A DNA stretch of 64,000 nucleotides from an uncultured Pseudomonadota bacterium (GCA_913058255.1 CAJXQU010000003.1:124001-188000); one strand, 5' to 3'; counted from the first letter of the stretch, positions 10,430 to 21,291 are shown. Notes: generated from the letters alone by a model not told the origin. Made by a program: numbers and translations.

Positions 10430-10863
10430 TAGTCTTCCAGTTTTCCGCCAGCAGCTTCAATAGCAGCTTTTGCTCCTTTAGTAGCACCGATACCTTTTAG
10501 CGTGATTGCTTTATTAATTTCGCCAGAAAGCATTACTTTTACTGTTTTAATATTATTAGAGATAATGTCTGCATTTTTTAGTGCATCGATATCAACAATA
10601 TCAATATTGGCTAGTTCTAGCTCGTTTAATCTCACTTCAGCTTTTGTTAGTGATTTTCGTGATCTAAAACCAAATTTTGGAAGTCTTCTTTGAAGAGGCA
10701 TCTGGCCACCTTCAAAACCAACCTTATGGTAACCACCAGATCTTGAATGTTGACCTTTATGACCTCTGCCACAAGTTTTACCTTGTCCACAGCCGATACC
10801 ACGCCCCACTCTTTTACGAGCACGTTTTGAACCTTCACTTGGCTTAATTGTATTTAGACGCAT
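10429..10863 (-). CDS. rplO: 50S ribosomal protein L15
   Basis: Late-assembly large-subunit protein of 144 residues. It starts [13 protein letters not shown] and has the Gly/Arg-rich extended N-terminal half ([18 protein letters not shown]) and the C-terminal globular part ending [11 protein letters not shown]. The start at 10863 is chosen because GAGGAAG lies just upstream and the family starts there; an in-frame ATG five codons earlier would overlap rpmD. The stop overlaps the secY start. Confidence 0.96.
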   Translation of the reverse strand: MRLNTIKPSEGSKRARKRVGRGIGCGQGKTCGRGHKGQHSRSGGYHKVGFEGGQMPLQRRLPKFGFRSRKSLTKAEVRLNELELANIDIVDIDALKNADIISNNIKTVKVMLSGEINKAITLKGIGATKGAKAAIEAAGGKLED

Positions 10864-10864
10864 T

Positions 10865-11053
10865 TTATACTTCCTCAACCTGCAGCAAATAAGAAACTTT
10901 ATTGATCATGCCTCGATTCTCAGGTGTATCAATAACAACTACACTGTGACGTATGCGTCTTAAACCTAAGCCTCTTACACAGGCTTGGTGCGATGCTTTT
11001 CGACCACTTAAGCTCTTTAAAAGAGTAACTTTAACTTCTTTCTGGTTAGCCAT
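10865..11053 (-). CDS. rpmD: 50S ribosomal protein L30
   Basis: Small 62-residue L30 with the typical [27 protein letters not shown] and the aspartate/asparagine-rich segment ending [11 protein letters not shown]. It lies between rpsE and rplO with two-base and one-base spacers. Plastid and some proteobacterial genomes lack it; here it is intact. Confidence 0.95.
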   Translation of the reverse strand: MANQKEVKVTLLKSLSGRKASHQACVRGLGLRRIRHSVVVIDTPENRGMINKVSYLLQVEEV

Positions 11054-11055
11054 TT

Positions 11056-11556
11056 TTATTCCGTAATATCTTCAACCGACTTACCACGCTTTGCCGCATA
11101 GTATTGTGGGTTGTTCATTTCAGTTAGACCCTTGATCGTTGCACGTACGACATTGATTGGGTTATTCGAACCGATACATTTAGCAAGCACGTTATGTACC
11201 CCAACCGCTTCGAATACCGCACGCATTGGTCCACCCGCGATAATACCAGTACCTTCTGATGCTGGTTGCATATGAATTTTTGCTGCACCAAATTCTGAAG
11301 TAATCGAATATTGCAGAGTACCATCTTTCAGAGGTACATTTTTCATATTACGACGAGCATTTTCCATTGCCTTTTGAATTGCGACGGGTACTTCTCGTGC
11401 CTTACCTCGTCCAAACCCAACTTTACCTTCTCCATCACCAACAATAGTCAATGCTGAGAAACCAAAAATCCGACCACCTTTTACAACTTTAGCTACGCGG
11501 TTCACATGAACCAGTTTCTCTATGTAGCCTTCGTTCTGTTCGTTATTAAATGCCAT
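11056..11556 (-). CDS. rpsE: 30S ribosomal protein S5
   Basis: Decoding-fidelity protein of the small-subunit body (166 residues). It has the N-terminal double-stranded-RNA-binding-like domain ([41 protein letters not shown]) and the C-terminal half [39 protein letters not shown]. The residues where spectinomycin-resistance changes occur (VVKGGR loop) look wild type. Gene order rplR-rpsE-rpmD is conserved. Confidence 0.98.
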   Translation of the reverse strand: MAFNNEQNEGYIEKLVHVNRVAKVVKGGRIFGFSALTIVGDGEGKVGFGRGKAREVPVAIQKAMENARRNMKNVPLKDGTLQYSITSEFGAAKIHMQPASEGTGIIAGGPMRAVFEAVGVHNVLAKCIGSNNPINVVRATIKGLTEMNNPQYYAAKRGKSVEDITE

Positions 11557-11580
11557 AATTATTTATTTTCCTAAGCTTAA

Positions 11581-11934
11581 CTAGAACTTAAGTCCAGCTT
11601 CACGTGCAGCATCTGCTAGAGCTTTTACACGACCGTGATATTTAAAACCAGAACGATCAAATGCTACTGATTCTACGCCTGATTTCTTACAACGATCTGC
11701 AATCGCTGTTCCTATTAGAGTTGCAGCTTCAACGTTACCGCCATTTTTAAAACTTGCACGTAACTCTTTATCAAGAGTAGATGCACTAGCGACTACAGTT
11801 CCACCATCAGGAGCTATAATTTGAGCATAGATATTCCGAGGAGTTCTATGTACAGATAAACGATGAATTCTCAACTCTCTAATTTTTGCACGTGCCTTTA
11901 CAGAACGACGCATTCTTGAAGCTTTTTTACTCAT
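11581..11934 (-). CDS. rplR: 50S ribosomal protein L18
   Basis: 5S rRNA-binding protein of the central protuberance, 117 residues. The basic N-terminus [18 protein letters not shown], the [25 protein letters not shown] core and the C-terminal [24 protein letters not shown] are diagnostic. It sits between rplF and rpsE in the spc operon. Confidence 0.98.
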   Translation of the reverse strand: MSKKASRMRRSVKARAKIRELRIHRLSVHRTPRNIYAQIIAPDGGTVVASASTLDKELRASFKNGGNVEAATLIGTAIADRCKKSGVESVAFDRSGFKYHGRVKALADAAREAGLKF

Positions 11935-11943
11935 TTTTTTTAC

Positions 11944-12477
11944 CTAGGCCTTCTTAGCTTCCTTACGAATGATAACTTCATCCGCATATTTAATTCCCTT
12001 GCCCTTGTATGGCTCTGGACTTCGATAAGCACGAATCTCAGCAGATACTTGACCAACCTTCTGCTTATCAATTCCCTTAACTATAATTTCGGTCTGACTT
12101 GGCGCCTCGATTGTAATTCCATCTGGAATCGCATAGTTAACTGGGTGAGACAGACCAAGTGTAAGATTGAGGACTTTGCCTTGAACTTGTGCACGGTAAC
12201 CAACACCATTAATTTCCAGCTTCTTTTCGAAACCAGTCGATACACCGGTAACCATGTTCTGAATTAAAGATCGTGTAGTTCCAGCAAGAGCATTTGCACT
12301 CTTCGAAGAATTATTAGCCGAAACTTTTAATTCTTCGCTTTCCTGAATTACTTCAACAAGCTCATGGATACTGTGCTCGATAGCTCCTTTTGAGCTTTCA
12401 ACCTTTAGTTTTTGTCCAGCCAAGTTAATTGTAACACCGGATGGGATTACTACTGGATTATTAGATACTCTAGACAT
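11944..12477 (-). CDS. rplF: 50S ribosomal protein L6
   Basis: Large-subunit protein near the sarcin-ricin loop and GTPase centre. 177 residues with two tandem L6 folds; the second carries VNGVGYRAQVQGK (here EINGVGYRAQVQGKVLNLTLG) and the C-terminal signature PEPYKGKGIKYADE. It lies between rpsH and rplR. Confidence 0.98.
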   Translation of the reverse strand: MSRVSNNPVVIPSGVTINLAGQKLKVESSKGAIEHSIHELVEVIQESEELKVSANNSSKSANALAGTTRSLIQNMVTGVSTGFEKKLEINGVGYRAQVQGKVLNLTLGLSHPVNYAIPDGITIEAPSQTEIIVKGIDKQKVGQVSAEIRAYRSPEPYKGKGIKYADEVIIRKEAKKA

Positions 12478-12491
12478 TTCTTATATTCTCT

Positions 12492-12887
12492 TTAGTAAAC
12501 TGCGCAGACAATTTCACCGCCGATACCACGTTTTCTAGCAGCTCGATCTGTCATTACACCTTCAGAAGTTGAAATTACCGCAATACCAAAACCACCTTGT
12601 ATTTTTGGAAGTTCACCTGAGCCACAATAAACTCTACGACTAGGTTTGCTGACGCGTTTGATCAAATCAATTACAGGCTTATTATCCATATATTTAAGCT
12701 CAATAGTCATTACTGGTTTGCCTTCAACACTATCAGTTGTGCAATCAGTAATATAACCTTCTTCCTTAAGAAGATTAGCTATTTTTACTTTCTTATTCGA
12801 TGCAGGAAATGTAACTGAGCGTTTAGACGCACTTAGTCCATTGCGAATTTGTGTTAGCATATCTGAAATCGGGTCTTGCATACTCAT
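12492..12887 (-). CDS. rpsH: 30S ribosomal protein S8
   Basis: 16S rRNA central-domain binder and, in E. coli, the translational repressor of the spc operon. 131 residues beginning MSMQDPISDMLTQIRNG, with the C-terminal GFGIAVISTSEGVMTDRAARKRGIGGEI. The start is retained at MSMQD as in homologues. Neighbours are rpsN and rplF. Confidence 0.98.
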   Translation of the reverse strand: MSMQDPISDMLTQIRNGLSASKRSVTFPASNKKVKIANLLKEEGYITDCTTDSVEGKPVMTIELKYMDNKPVIDLIKRVSKPSRRVYCGSGELPKIQGGFGIAVISTSEGVMTDRAARKRGIGGEIVCAVY

Positions 12888-12919
12888 AATGATATTTCCG
12901 TAATCTTAATTTTTTAGCC

Positions 12920-13225
12920 TTACCAGCTAGCCTTAACCAAACCAGGCACATCGCCTCTCATCGCAACTAGCCGCAAACGGTTTCGTGACAAGCCAAATTT
13001 TCTATAATAACCATGAGGCCGCCCTGTAACTTGGCATCGATTTCTCTTTCGCGAAGCGCTAGAGTCTCTAGGCATTTTTTGTAAGTCTACTCGAGCTTTC
13101 GCTCTTTCTTCTTCAGTTAAACTTTCGTCGATCGACATAGCTTTAAGCTTTGCTCGTTTCGCCGCATGTTGTTTTACCAACCGAGTTCTTTTGTGCTCTC
13201 GATTTACCATGGATGCTTTAGCCAT
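12920..13225 (-). CDS. rpsN: 30S ribosomal protein S14
   Basis: 101-residue long-form S14 (zinc-free type: the CxxC...CxxC knuckle of the short form is absent). Blocks [18 protein letters not shown] and [23 protein letters not shown], followed by [13 protein letters not shown], are characteristic. It lies between rplE and rpsH. Confidence 0.98.
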   Translation of the reverse strand: MAKASMVNREHKRTRLVKQHAAKRAKLKAMSIDESLTEEERAKARVDLQKMPRDSSASRKRNRCQVTGRPHGYYRKFGLSRNRLRLVAMRGDVPGLVKASW

Positions 13226-13246
13226 AAGGAACCTACTCCAACCTAA

Positions 13247-13789
13247 TTAACTTTTAATAGGGAAGTTAAATGCAGCTAATAGTGCACGTCCTTCCTCATC
13301 ATTTTTTGCTGTAGTTGTTATACAAATATCAAGGCCGCGTAGTGCATCAATTTTGTCATAATCAATTTCAGGAAATATAATTTGTTCTTTCACTCCGAAC
13401 GAATAATTACCACGTCCGTCGAAAGATTTTCCATTTAATCCACGGAAGTCTCTAATTCGTGGAATCGAAACACTGATCAGTCGGTCAAGAAACTCGTACA
13501 TTCTTTCACGGCGCAAAGTTACCTTTGCTCCATTCGGCCAACCTTCACGGATTTTGAAGTTAGCAACAGACTTTTTAGCCATGATAACTTGCGCTTTCTG
13601 GCCAGAGATCTGTTGCAAATCACGTACGGCGTGATCAACAACCTTCTTGTCTGTAACTGCTTCGCCCAACCCCATATTTAATGTGATTTTTGTGATCTTA
13701 GGGATTTGCATGTTACTTTCGAACTCAAACTGCTCCTGTAATTTAGGCGCAATCTCATCTTTATACTTTTGCTGTAGTCTAGTCATCAT
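13247..13789 (-). CDS. rplE: 50S ribosomal protein L5
   Basis: 5S rRNA and P-site tRNA-contacting protein, 180 residues: [54 protein letters not shown] and the C-terminal [24 protein letters not shown]. The first two codons are both ATG, and either could start. It follows rplX by eight bases. Confidence 0.98.
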   Translation of the reverse strand: MMTRLQQKYKDEIAPKLQEQFEFESNMQIPKITKITLNMGLGEAVTDKKVVDHAVRDLQQISGQKAQVIMAKKSVANFKIREGWPNGAKVTLRRERMYEFLDRLISVSIPRIRDFRGLNGKSFDGRGNYSFGVKEQIIFPEIDYDKIDALRGLDICITTTAKNDEEGRALLAAFNFPIKS

Positions 13790-13797
13790 TCAACCCA

Positions 13798-14115
13798 CTA
13801 AATATCAACGACTTCGTCGTTAGATTTGAAGACACGTACTCTTTTGCCATCTTCAAGCACTTTAACACCAACTCTGTCGCCTCTTTTGGCCGCAGGATTA
13901 TATAAAGCTACATTGGACACGTGAATTGAAGATTCCTTTTCAACAATACCTCCAGGCTCACCTGCCTGTGGATTTGGTTTGGTGTGCTTCTTGACCATGT
14001 TAACACTTTCAACGATCAATCTATCACCAGACAGAATACTAAGAACCGTGCCTCTTGTACCTTTACTCTTACCAGTGAGAACAATAACGTCATCACCTTT
14101 AATAATTTTATTCAT
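13798..14115 (-). CDS. rplX: 50S ribosomal protein L24
   Basis: Assembly-initiator protein (105 residues) with a KOW motif near the N-terminus (KGDDVIVLTGKSKGTRGTVLSI) and the segment VNMVKKHTKPNPQAGEPGGIVEKE. It is placed between rplN and rplE as in the E. coli spc operon. Confidence 0.98.
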   Translation of the reverse strand: MNKIIKGDDVIVLTGKSKGTRGTVLSILSGDRLIVESVNMVKKHTKPNPQAGEPGGIVEKESSIHVSNVALYNPAAKRGDRVGVKVLEDGKRVRVFKSNDEVVDI

Positions 14116-14126
14116 ACTATTCGTAC

Positions 14127-14495
14127 CTACAGTACTTCAGGAGCCAAAGAGACAATTCTCATGAACTTTTCAGTTCGAAGTTCACGTGTCACTGGTCCAA
14201 AAATTCGAGTGCCTATTGGATTAAGTTGCTTATCCAATAACACTGCAGCGTTGCCATCAAAACGAACTAGTGATCCATCAGGTCGCCTTACACCTTTTCG
14301 TGTACGTACTACTACAGCGTTATAGACATCACCCTTTTTAACTTTGCCTCGAGGAATAGCCTCTTTGACCGTTACTTTAATGACATCTCCGATAGCAGCG
14401 TAACGTATGCCTGAACCACCAAGCACCTTGATACACATCAATCGGCGCGCGCCACTATTGTCTGCGGCATCGAGCATTGACTGCATCTGTATCAT
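14127..14495 (-). CDS. rplN: 50S ribosomal protein L14
   Basis: Highly conserved 122-residue protein at the subunit interface: [40 protein letters not shown] and the [21 protein letters not shown] core. The spacer to rpsQ (about 70 bases) is the widest within this block and is where the spc operon promoter lies in E. coli; no clear promoter was scored here. Confidence 0.98.
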   Translation of the reverse strand: MIQMQSMLDAADNSGARRLMCIKVLGGSGIRYAAIGDVIKVTVKEAIPRGKVKKGDVYNAVVVRTRKGVRRPDGSLVRFDGNAAVLLDKQLNPIGTRIFGPVTRELRTEKFMRIVSLAPEVL

Positions 14496-14566
14496 GAATC
14501 TTCTCCGTTAACCTTTTCGCCAGAGTTAAACTCTGAACTATTTATAAAATAATTTATATGCAGAAC

Positions 14567-14836
14567 TTACAGTTGGGCAGCTTTTTCAACAACTTTTTGT
14601 AAGCGCCAACATTTGTTCTTTGACAGTGGACGACATGCTTCAATAGCTACCGTATCACCAACATTACACTCATTGTTTTCATCATGAGCCATCAACTTTG
14701 TAGAAAGCTTTACATATTTTTTATACAGCGGATGCATAACTTGTCGTTCAACTCTAACAGTGATCGATTTTTGCATCCCGTTACTAACTACATTACCGAC
14801 TACAATTTTTGCGGTTTTTTTTGTTTCAGCCATCAT
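14567..14836 (-). CDS. rpsQ: 30S ribosomal protein S17
   Basis: Primary 16S rRNA binder with an OB-fold, 89 residues. Typical features are [27 protein letters not shown] and [20 protein letters not shown]. Its start overlaps the rpmC stop by one base, and it closes the S10 operon. Confidence 0.97.
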   Translation of the reverse strand: MMAETKKTAKIVVGNVVSNGMQKSITVRVERQVMHPLYKKYVKLSTKLMAHDENNECNVGDTVAIEACRPLSKNKCWRLQKVVEKAAQL

Positions 14837-15030
14837 TAATTACCAGACTTAGTTTCATTCAATACTGTTTTAACTCTTGCAATATCTTTACGCAGGTTAT
14901 CAAACAGATGTGGCTTACTAGCTTGCCCTGTACCCTGCTGCATACGCAAACTAAACTGCTCTTTACGTAAATCTAATAACATAGTTTGCAACTCTTCTGA
15001 ATTCTTAGCTCTAAGTTCTTTAGCTTCCAT
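14836..15030 (-). CDS. rpmC: 50S ribosomal protein L29
   Basis: Two-helix protein of 64 residues at the tunnel exit, part of the signal-recognition-particle docking site. [27 protein letters not shown] is the standard L29 pattern. It starts directly on the stop of rplP and overlaps rpsQ by one base, showing tight coupling. Confidence 0.97.
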   Translation of the reverse strand: MEAKELRAKNSEELQTMLLDLRKEQFSLRMQQGTGQASKPHLFDNLRKDIARVKTVLNETKSGN

Positions 15031-15443
15031 TACAATACAGTCCTAGCTGTGAATGTTGTTCGTACTGGAAGTTTTGCTGCAGCCAGACGGAATGCTTCAC
15101 GAGCAATCTCCTCACTAACACCTTCCATTTCATATAGCACTCTGCCTGGTTGTATTTCAGCAACCCAGTACTCAACGTTCCCTTTACCCTTACCTTGCCG
15201 TACTTCGAGAGGCTTTTTAGTTATAGGCTTATCTGGGAAAACTCTTATCCAAACTTTTGCACCACGCTTCACATGTCGAGTAATGGCTCGCCTGGCCGCC
15301 TCTATTTGACGGGAAGTAAGTCGTCCACGAGTTGTTGCTTTAAGTGCATATTCTCCAAAGCTTACCTTGTTCCCACGTAATGCGAGCCCACGATTTCTTC
15401 CTTTTTGTTGTTTTCTAAACTTCGTTCGCTTAGGTTGTAGCAT
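15030..15443 (-). CDS. rplP: 50S ribosomal protein L16
   Basis: Large-subunit protein organising the A-site tRNA acceptor region, 137 residues. [21 protein letters not shown], the arginine later hydroxylated in some bacteria within the [18 protein letters not shown]-type stretch, and the C-terminal [17 protein letters not shown] all match. It follows rpsC by 14 bases. Confidence 0.98.
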   Translation of the reverse strand: MLQPKRTKFRKQQKGRNRGLALRGNKVSFGEYALKATTRGRLTSRQIEAARRAITRHVKRGAKVWIRVFPDKPITKKPLEVRQGKGKGNVEYWVAEIQPGRVLYEMEGVSEEIAREAFRLAAAKLPVRTTFTARTVL

Positions 15444-15457
15444 TCAGGGTCTCCTGG

Positions 15458-16138
15458 TTAACCGACTTTTTTACTATCATCAGTCTCTGCAGGTTCAATT
15501 GCATCAACTTTGTCGACAACTTCACCCTTAAAAATCCAAACCTTGATCCCTATGATTCCATAAGTAGTCAACGCTTCAGCAGTACCATAATCAATATCTG
15601 CTCGTAATGTATGAAGAGGAACTCGTCCTTCTCTATACCACTGTGTCCTAGCAATTTCAGCACCGTTTAAACGACCAGCGACATTTATTCTGATTCCTTC
15701 AGCACCAAGCCGCATTGCATTTGTAACTGCGCGCTTCATAGCTCGGCGGAACATAATACGACGCTCGAGCTGATTTGCAATACCTTCAGCAACTAAATAT
15801 GCATCTAATTCTGGTTTTCGTATCTCTTCGACACTAACATGTGCCGGAACACCCATCATTGCAGATACAGATTTACGCAAGGCTTCAATGTCTTCACCTT
15901 TTTTACCAATTACAATACCAGGTCTTGCAGTGTGTATTATAATCCTCGCATTGTTTGCTGGTCGCTCAATTTGGATCCGGCTTACGGATGCATGCTTCAG
16001 CTTCTCCTGCAGGAACTCTCTAACCTTAAGATCAGTATTCAGATAATTCGCGTAATTCTTAGAATCTGCATACCATGTTGAATTCCAGTCTTTAACAATA
16101 CCAAGACGAATACCTATTGGATGTACTTTTTGTCCCAT
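15458..16138 (-). CDS. rpsC: 30S ribosomal protein S3
   Basis: Head protein at the mRNA entry tunnel, with helicase activity in the ribosome. 226 residues from [13 protein letters not shown]; a KH domain with [12 protein letters not shown] and the C-terminal [40 protein letters not shown] follow. The start at 16138 is used because homologues begin MGQKVHP; a start nine codons upstream would overlap rplV. Confidence 0.97.
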   Translation of the reverse strand: MGQKVHPIGIRLGIVKDWNSTWYADSKNYANYLNTDLKVREFLQEKLKHASVSRIQIERPANNARIIIHTARPGIVIGKKGEDIEALRKSVSAMMGVPAHVSVEEIRKPELDAYLVAEGIANQLERRIMFRRAMKRAVTNAMRLGAEGIRINVAGRLNGAEIARTQWYREGRVPLHTLRADIDYGTAEALTTYGIIGIKVWIFKGEVVDKVDAIEPAETDDSKKVG

Positions 16139-16148
16139 GAGATCTTCT

Positions 16149-16484
16149 CTAACCTTGTTCTTCAACAGCCAAAGTAATATGGCTAGTTCTCTTTAAAATT
16201 CTGTTACCACGACCCTTTGCTCTTGCTCTAAAGCGCTTAAACAAAGGCCCTTCATCGACATGAATCGTGCTAACGATCAACTCATCAATATCAGCACCGT
16301 CATTATGCTCAGCATTTGCTATTGCAGACTCCAAGATCTTCTTGATAATCGCTGCACCTTTTTTTGTGCTAAAAGTTAAAAGGTTTATGGCTTGTTCAAC
16401 ATTCTTGCCTCTTATCTGATCAGCCACTAACCTGGCTTTTTGAGGCGAGATTCTTGCATGGTTAAGTTTTGCTACAGTTTCCAC
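16149..16484 (-). CDS. rplV: 50S ribosomal protein L22
   Basis: Tunnel-lining protein, 111 residues: [21 protein letters not shown], the extended beta-hairpin region [20 protein letters not shown] and the C-terminal acid-rich end. The hairpin looks wild type for macrolide sensitivity, although this was judged only by eye. It lies between rpsS and rpsC. Confidence 0.98.
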   Translation of the reverse strand: METVAKLNHARISPQKARLVADQIRGKNVEQAINLLTFSTKKGAAIIKKILESAIANAEHNDGADIDELIVSTIHVDEGPLFKRFRARAKGRGNRILKRTSHITLAVEEQG

Positions 16485-16509
16485 AACGATTTCCTATTTA
16501 ATGTCTTGC

Positions 16510-16782
16510 CTATTTAGATTTCTTGTCAGCAACATGCCCGCGATAAGTTCTAGTTAATGCGAACTCACCTAGTTTATGCCCAACCATATTCTCAGTTATA
16601 AAAACTGGTACATGTTGGCGACCATTATGAACTGAAATCGTAAGACCTAGCATGTCCGGCAGGACCATTGATCGTCTCGACCAAGTCTTAATTGGTTTTT
16701 TATCATTCGTCTCTCTAGCTTTTTCTATTTTAGCTTGAAGATGATGGTCAACAAATGGTCCTTTCTTTATCGAACGTGCCAC
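16510..16782 (-). CDS. rpsS: 30S ribosomal protein S19
   Basis: Head protein contacting S13 and the A-site finger, 90 residues beginning [15 protein letters not shown], with [22 protein letters not shown] and [14 protein letters not shown]-type blocks (here [22 protein letters not shown]). Between rplB and rplV. Confidence 0.98.
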   Translation of the reverse strand: MARSIKKGPFVDHHLQAKIEKARETNDKKPIKTWSRRSMVLPDMLGLTISVHNGRQHVPVFITENMVGHKLGEFALTRTYRGHVADKKSK

Positions 16783-16797
16783 TGAGATTACTCCTAA

Positions 16798-17625
16798 TTA
16801 TTTCTTATTTCTGCGTCTGACAATCATCTTGTCAGTTCGCTTATTCTTTCTAGTCTTCTTACCCTTTGTAGGTAAGCCCCAAGGGCTTACAGGGTGACGA
16901 CCACCTGATGTTCTACCTTCACCACCACCATGCGGATGGTCTACAGGGTTCATTGCAACACCTCGAACTGTAGGTCGAACGCCTCTCCATCGTGCGGCAC
17001 CAGCTTTACCAAGTGAACGTAATGAATGCTCTCCATTACTAACTTCACCAATCGTGGCGCGACAGTTTACCAGAACTTTTCTCATTTCGCCCGATCTTAG
17101 TCTTAGTGTCGCATGAGCACCTTCTCTAGCAACGATCTGTACTGAAGTTCCAGCACTTCTAGCTATCTGCGCACCTTTACCAGGCTTCATTTCGACACAA
17201 TGTACAGTAGAGCCAACTGGAATACTCCGAAGTGGTAAACAGTTACCTACTTTTATAACAGAAGTAGCTCCAGACGAAATTTCATCACCGGCTTTCATCC
17301 CTTTTGCTGCAATTATATATCGTTTTTCGCCATCAGCATAAGCTAGTAATGCGATATGAGCTGTCCTATTTGGATCATATTCTATCCGCTCAATTTTCGC
17401 CTTAATATCATCTTTATTGCGTTTAAAATCAATTAAACGATATCTTTGTTTATGACCGCCGCCACGATGTCGAACGGTTATCCGGCCATTGTTATTCCGC
17501 CCAGATTTTTTTGACTGCTGTTCTAATAAAGGACGGTATGGTTCGCCTTTATGCAGGTCAGGTGTAACTACTCGAACAAGACTTCGACGTCCTGGCGATG
17601 TTGGTTTTGCTTTTACGAGAGCCAT
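16798..17625 (-). CDS. rplB: 50S ribosomal protein L2
   Basis: Conserved protein near the peptidyl-transferase centre, 275 residues. [32 protein letters not shown] at the N-terminus and the [29 protein letters not shown] loop, which holds the essential histidine of L2, are both intact. It lies between rplW and rpsS with a 15-base spacer. Confidence 0.98.
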   Translation of the reverse strand: MALVKAKPTSPGRRSLVRVVTPDLHKGEPYRPLLEQQSKKSGRNNNGRITVRHRGGGHKQRYRLIDFKRNKDDIKAKIERIEYDPNRTAHIALLAYADGEKRYIIAAKGMKAGDEISSGATSVIKVGNCLPLRSIPVGSTVHCVEMKPGKGAQIARSAGTSVQIVAREGAHATLRLRSGEMRKVLVNCRATIGEVSNGEHSLRSLGKAGAARWRGVRPTVRGVAMNPVDHPHGGGEGRTSGGRHPVSPWGLPTKGKKTRKNKRTDKMIVRRRNKK

Positions 17626-17643
17626 TGTATGTAACCTTATCCT

Positions 17644-17940
17644 TTACTCGGGAGCGGTGAATTCTATGTCAGAACCTGGTTTTAAACGAACATATGCTTT
17701 TTTAACATCTGATCGCTTACCGGCCTGTCTTTTGAAAATCTTTGTTTTGCCTTTTTGATTAGCAACTTGAACCGATGCAACTTCAACATTGAACATCATC
17801 TCTACTGCTTTTTTTATATCAGGCTTAGTCGCTGTATTGGCAACATCAAAAACAAACTGATTTGCACTATCAGCAAGTCGCGCAGTTTTTTCTGACACTC
17901 TTGGTGATAGTAATATACTACTTAGCTGTTCTTTATTCAT
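17644..17940 (-). CDS. rplW: 50S ribosomal protein L23
   Basis: Docking protein at the polypeptide exit (trigger factor and signal recognition particle), 98 residues. [24 protein letters not shown] and [24 protein letters not shown] are diagnostic. Its start overlaps the rplD stop by four bases (ATGA). Confidence 0.98.
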   Translation of the reverse strand: MNKEQLSSILLSPRVSEKTARLADSANQFVFDVANTATKPDIKKAVEMMFNVEVASVQVANQKGKTKIFKRQAGKRSDVKKAYVRLKPGSDIEFTAPE

Positions 17941-18560
17941 GAGTATTTCGCCTCTAAAACACTAATTGCGCCCTGCGTAATGATGACATTACCGAAACCA
18001 ACCAGGCTTACAGGATCCAGTCCTGCAACATCAACTACACCAACGTGATAAAGGTTTCTTGAAGCAAGATATAAATTTTCTGAAATTTCTTCAGTGATAA
18101 TTAATACATCATCGCCTACATTTAGTTTTTTCAGATTTGCAACTAAACCTTTAGTTTTAGGCTCTGCAATATTAAGACTATCAACTATATGTAACCTCTC
18201 TTGCCTAACAAGCTCAGAAAAGATACTCGCAATCGCTTTACGATACATCTTACGATTTACTTTTTGCGAGTAGTTACGGTTTGTTGCTGCGAAAGTAACA
18301 CCACCCGAACGCCAAATTGGACTCCTTGAAGTACCAGCACGTGCTCGACCAGTCCCCTTTTGACGCCAAGGCTTAATACCACCACCACGAACATCTGATC
18401 GTGACTTGTTAGTTTTAGTACCAGACCTTGCTCCTGCTGAATACGCAGTTACTACTTGGTGTATTAGCCCTTCGTTATACTCTTCTGCGACTAAGGCATC
18501 TGCAACCGAAACATTTCCAGTGAGAGCACCTTTTTCATATGAATGTAGATTTAAATCCAT
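17937..18560 (-). CDS. rplD: 50S ribosomal protein L4
   Basis: Tunnel protein and, in E. coli, autogenous repressor and attenuation factor of the S10 operon. 207 residues with the extended loop [42 protein letters not shown]. It overlaps rplW by four bases and follows rplC by 12. Confidence 0.98.
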   Translation of the reverse strand: MDLNLHSYEKGALTGNVSVADALVAEEYNEGLIHQVVTAYSAGARSGTKTNKSRSDVRGGGIKPWRQKGTGRARAGTSRSPIWRSGGVTFAATNRNYSQKVNRKMYRKAIASIFSELVRQERLHIVDSLNIAEPKTKGLVANLKKLNVGDDVLIITEEISENLYLASRNLYHVGVVDVAGLDPVSLVGFGNVIITQGAISVLEAKYS

Positions 18561-18572
18561 GACTTATTACCT

Positions 18573-19211
18573 TTAAACGCGTGTAGTGTGCTTGATCAAC
18601 AAGTCACCACCTTTTGCTCCAGGGACAGCTCCCTTAACAAGCATAAGGTTTCTTTCCACATCAATTTTTACGATCTCTAAGTTTTGCATAGTTCGTTGCG
18701 CATCACCCATATGACCGGACATTTTTTTCCCTTTCAATACTCTACCAGGAGTTTGACACTGTCCAATAGAACCAGGAAGCCTATGAGCAAGAGAGTTACC
18801 ATGTGTAGCATCTTGCATTGCAAAGTTATGTCGCTTAATTACACCAGCATACCCTTTACCAATTGTAGTACCTACAACATCTACCTTTTGACCTTGCTCA
18901 AAGAAGTCTACTTTAAACTCAGAACCGGCCTGTATGTCAGCACCTTCATCTTCGTTTAGCGTGAATTCCCACAAGCCTCTTCCGGCATCAGTACCTGCAG
19001 CAGCAAATATTCCTGCTTGAGATTTTGATATCCTATTACGATGTTTACTTCCAGTTGTAACCTGAACTGCTCTATAACCATCTGTATTTGCAGTTTTAAC
19101 TTGAGTAACACGGTTAGGCTCTACTTCAATAACGGTCACGGGAGTTGAGACACCATCTTCAGTGAAGACTCGTGTCATTCCGCGTTTTTGACCTACTAAT
19201 CCAAGTGACAT
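18573..19211 (-). CDS. rplC: 50S ribosomal protein L3
   Basis: Early-assembly protein near the peptidyl-transferase centre, 212 residues. [36 protein letters not shown] and the Gln-containing loop [22 protein letters not shown] (its glutamine is methylated by PrmB in E. coli) are visible. It follows rpsJ by 20 bases. Confidence 0.98.
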   Translation of the reverse strand: MSLGLVGQKRGMTRVFTEDGVSTPVTVIEVEPNRVTQVKTANTDGYRAVQVTTGSKHRNRISKSQAGIFAAAGTDAGRGLWEFTLNEDEGADIQAGSEFKVDFFEQGQKVDVVGTTIGKGYAGVIKRHNFAMQDATHGNSLAHRLPGSIGQCQTPGRVLKGKKMSGHMGDAQRTMQNLEIVKIDVERNLMLVKGAVPGAKGGDLLIKHTTRV

Positions 19212-19231
19212 TTTTATAACCTTCTTCTAAA

Positions 19232-19543
19232 TCAGTTCAGTTTAATTTGAACATCAACACCAGCGGCTAGATCTAGTTTCATTAGTGCATCAACTGTTTT
19301 ATCAGTGGGACTAACAATATCTAACAAACGCTTATGTGTTCTAATTTCATATTGGTCTCGCGCATCTTTATTTACATGTGGCGATGTTAATATTGTGAAA
19401 CGCTCTTTTTTTGTAGGCAAAGGAATAGGACCTCTGACTTGAGCACCTGTTCTTTTTGCCGTTTCAATAATTTCCTTTGTTGAAACATCGATCAAACGAT
19501 GATCAAAAGCTTTTAAACGGATGCGGATAACTTGATCACTCAT
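19232..19543 (-). CDS. rpsJ: 30S ribosomal protein S10
   Basis: Head protein and NusE antitermination factor, 103 residues: [35 protein letters not shown] and the [20 protein letters not shown] block. First gene of the S10 operon, placed only about 41 bases after tuf, so it may be read from the tRNA-tuf promoter. No separate leader attenuator was evident in that short spacer. Confidence 0.98.
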   Translation of the reverse strand: MSDQVIRIRLKAFDHRLIDVSTKEIIETAKRTGAQVRGPIPLPTKKERFTILTSPHVNKDARDQYEIRTHKRLLDIVSPTDKTVDALMKLDLAAGVDVQIKLN

Positions 19544-19584
19544 TTTCTTTTACCTATTACCTGTATCTCTAAATTTAACTAGGA

Positions 19585-20775
19585 TCACTCAATGACCTTA
19601 GAAACAACACCAGCGCCAACGGTACGACCGCCTTCACGGATAGCAAAACGTAAACCTTCATCCATCGCTATCGGGGCAATCAACTTGATTGTCATCTTAA
19701 CGTTGTCTCCAGGCATTACCATCTCTATTCCTTCCGGTAATTCACAAGCACCTGTCACGTCAGTTGTACGGAAGTAAAACTGTGGGCGGTAGTTGTTAAA
19801 AAATGGCGTATGTCGACCACCTTCATCCTTCGACAGGATATAAAGCTCTGCTTCAAAATGTGTGTGCGGTTTAATACTGCCTTTCGCCGCCAATACTTGA
19901 CCACGCTCTACTTCTTCTCGTTTCGTTCCGCGTAGTAAAACACCTACGTTATCACCTGCTTGTCCTTCATCAAGTAACTTACGAAACATTTCAACGCCGG
20001 TACAGGTCGTTGTTTGTGTATCTTTAATGCCGACGATTTCAATTTCGTCACCAACGTGAACAATCCCACGCTCGATTCGTCCGGTTACTACCGTTCCACG
20101 ACCAGAAATTGAAAACACATCTTCTATCGGCATGATGAACGCGCCATCTACAGCACGTTCTGGTAGGGGTATGTAGTTGTCGAGCGCTTCTACTAATTTA
20201 TCAATTGATTGCGTGCCGATTTCACTCGCATCACCTTCGAGTGATTTAAGTGCTGAACCGATAATAATCGGTGTGTCGTCTCCGGGAAAGTCGTAGCTGT
20301 CGAGCAGCTCACGTACTTCCATTTCAACCAGTTCAACAAGCTCTTCGTCATCGACCATGTCTGCTTTGTTAAGATAGACGATGATATAAGGCACACCGAC
20401 TTGTCGAGATAGCAATATGTGCTCACGCGTTTGTGGCATAGGGCCATCTGCGGCTGAACACACTAAGATGGCTCCGTCCATTTGAGCAGCACCTGTGATC
20501 ATGTTTTTTACATAGTCAGCATGTCCTGGGCAGTCTACGTGTGCATAGTGGCGGTTTTCACTTTCGTATTCAACATGGGCGGTCGCTATTGTGATCCCAC
20601 GCTCTCTTTCTTCAGGGGCGTTATCAATTTGGTCGTAAGCTTTGGTTTCCCCACCAAACTTGCTCGCTTGATGCGTTGTGATAGCAGCCGTCAGTGTGGT
20701 CTTACCATGATCGACGTGACCTATCGTCCCGACGTTTACATGTGGTTTCGTTCGTTCAAATTTTTCCTTAGACAT
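19585..20775 (-). CDS. tuf: Elongation factor Tu
   Basis: GTPase delivering aminoacyl-tRNA to the ribosome. The start at 20775 ([16 protein letters not shown]) gives 396 residues, the family length, with GGGAG upstream; a frame 23 codons longer is rejected. G1 GHVDHGKT, G2 RGITI, G3 DCPGHADY, G4 NKAD and G5 SAL are present, as are domains 2 and 3. Codon use is visibly more biased than in surrounding metabolic genes, as expected for a very highly expressed protein. Upstream are tRNA-Thr, Gly and Tyr, the tufB context, but the gene leads straight into rpsJ, the tufA context. Confidence 0.97.
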   Translation of the reverse strand: MSKEKFERTKPHVNVGTIGHVDHGKTTLTAAITTHQASKFGGETKAYDQIDNAPEERERGITIATAHVEYESENRHYAHVDCPGHADYVKNMITGAAQMDGAILVCSAADGPMPQTREHILLSRQVGVPYIIVYLNKADMVDDEELVELVEMEVRELLDSYDFPGDDTPIIIGSALKSLEGDASEIGTQSIDKLVEALDNYIPLPERAVDGAFIMPIEDVFSISGRGTVVTGRIERGIVHVGDEIEIVGIKDTQTTTCTGVEMFRKLLDEGQAGDNVGVLLRGTKREEVERGQVLAAKGSIKPHTHFEAELYILSKDEGGRHTPFFNNYRPQFYFRTTDVTGACELPEGIEMVMPGDNVKMTIKLIAPIAMDEGLRFAIREGGRTVGAGVVSKVIE

Positions 20776-20929
20776 CTGAGGGACTCCCCGAAATTGGTTT
20801 AATATTAAATTGTTCAATAACAATGCATCGCAACGTAACGGCAATACTTTTAATTTGTTCTATTGCATGCGATCTAAATCTTAGATTACATGTACTTATG
20901 TCGTGCTTAAGATCAGCTGACACTATCAC

Positions 20930-21004
<75 letters not shown>

Positions 21005-21057
21005 TACGGAATATGCAGCACTTTTGCCACCACTCTGTCTCTATCCATTATGAATCT

Positions 21058-21131
<74 letters not shown>

Positions 21132-21199
21132 AACACATACTCTTCACTGGACTACAATCCAATATAGCACTCAGTTTTCCATCACTTTAACCATCGACA

Positions 21200-21284
21200 T
21201 GGTGGAGGGGGCTGGATTCGAACCAGCGTACTCTGAGAGAACGGATTTACAGTCCGTCGCCTTTAACCACTCGGCCACCCCTCC
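21200..21284 (-). tRNA. tRNA-Tyr (anticodon GTA)
   Basis: Cloverleaf of 85 bases including CCA with the long variable arm of a class II tRNA. Acceptor GGAGGGG/CCCCTCC, discriminator A, anticodon arm CGGA-CTGTAAA-TCCG (GTA) and T-arm CTGGTTCGAATCCAG. First RNA of the tRNA-tuf unit, directly behind a strong promoter. Confidence 0.96.
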
Positions 21285-21291
21285 ATATGAT

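Noticed and set aside
19585-20844. N-terminal 23-residue extension of EF-Tu
   Set aside because: Not in the family. A good Shine-Dalgarno lies before the MSKEKF start, and the extension lies in the leader between tRNA-Thr and tuf.
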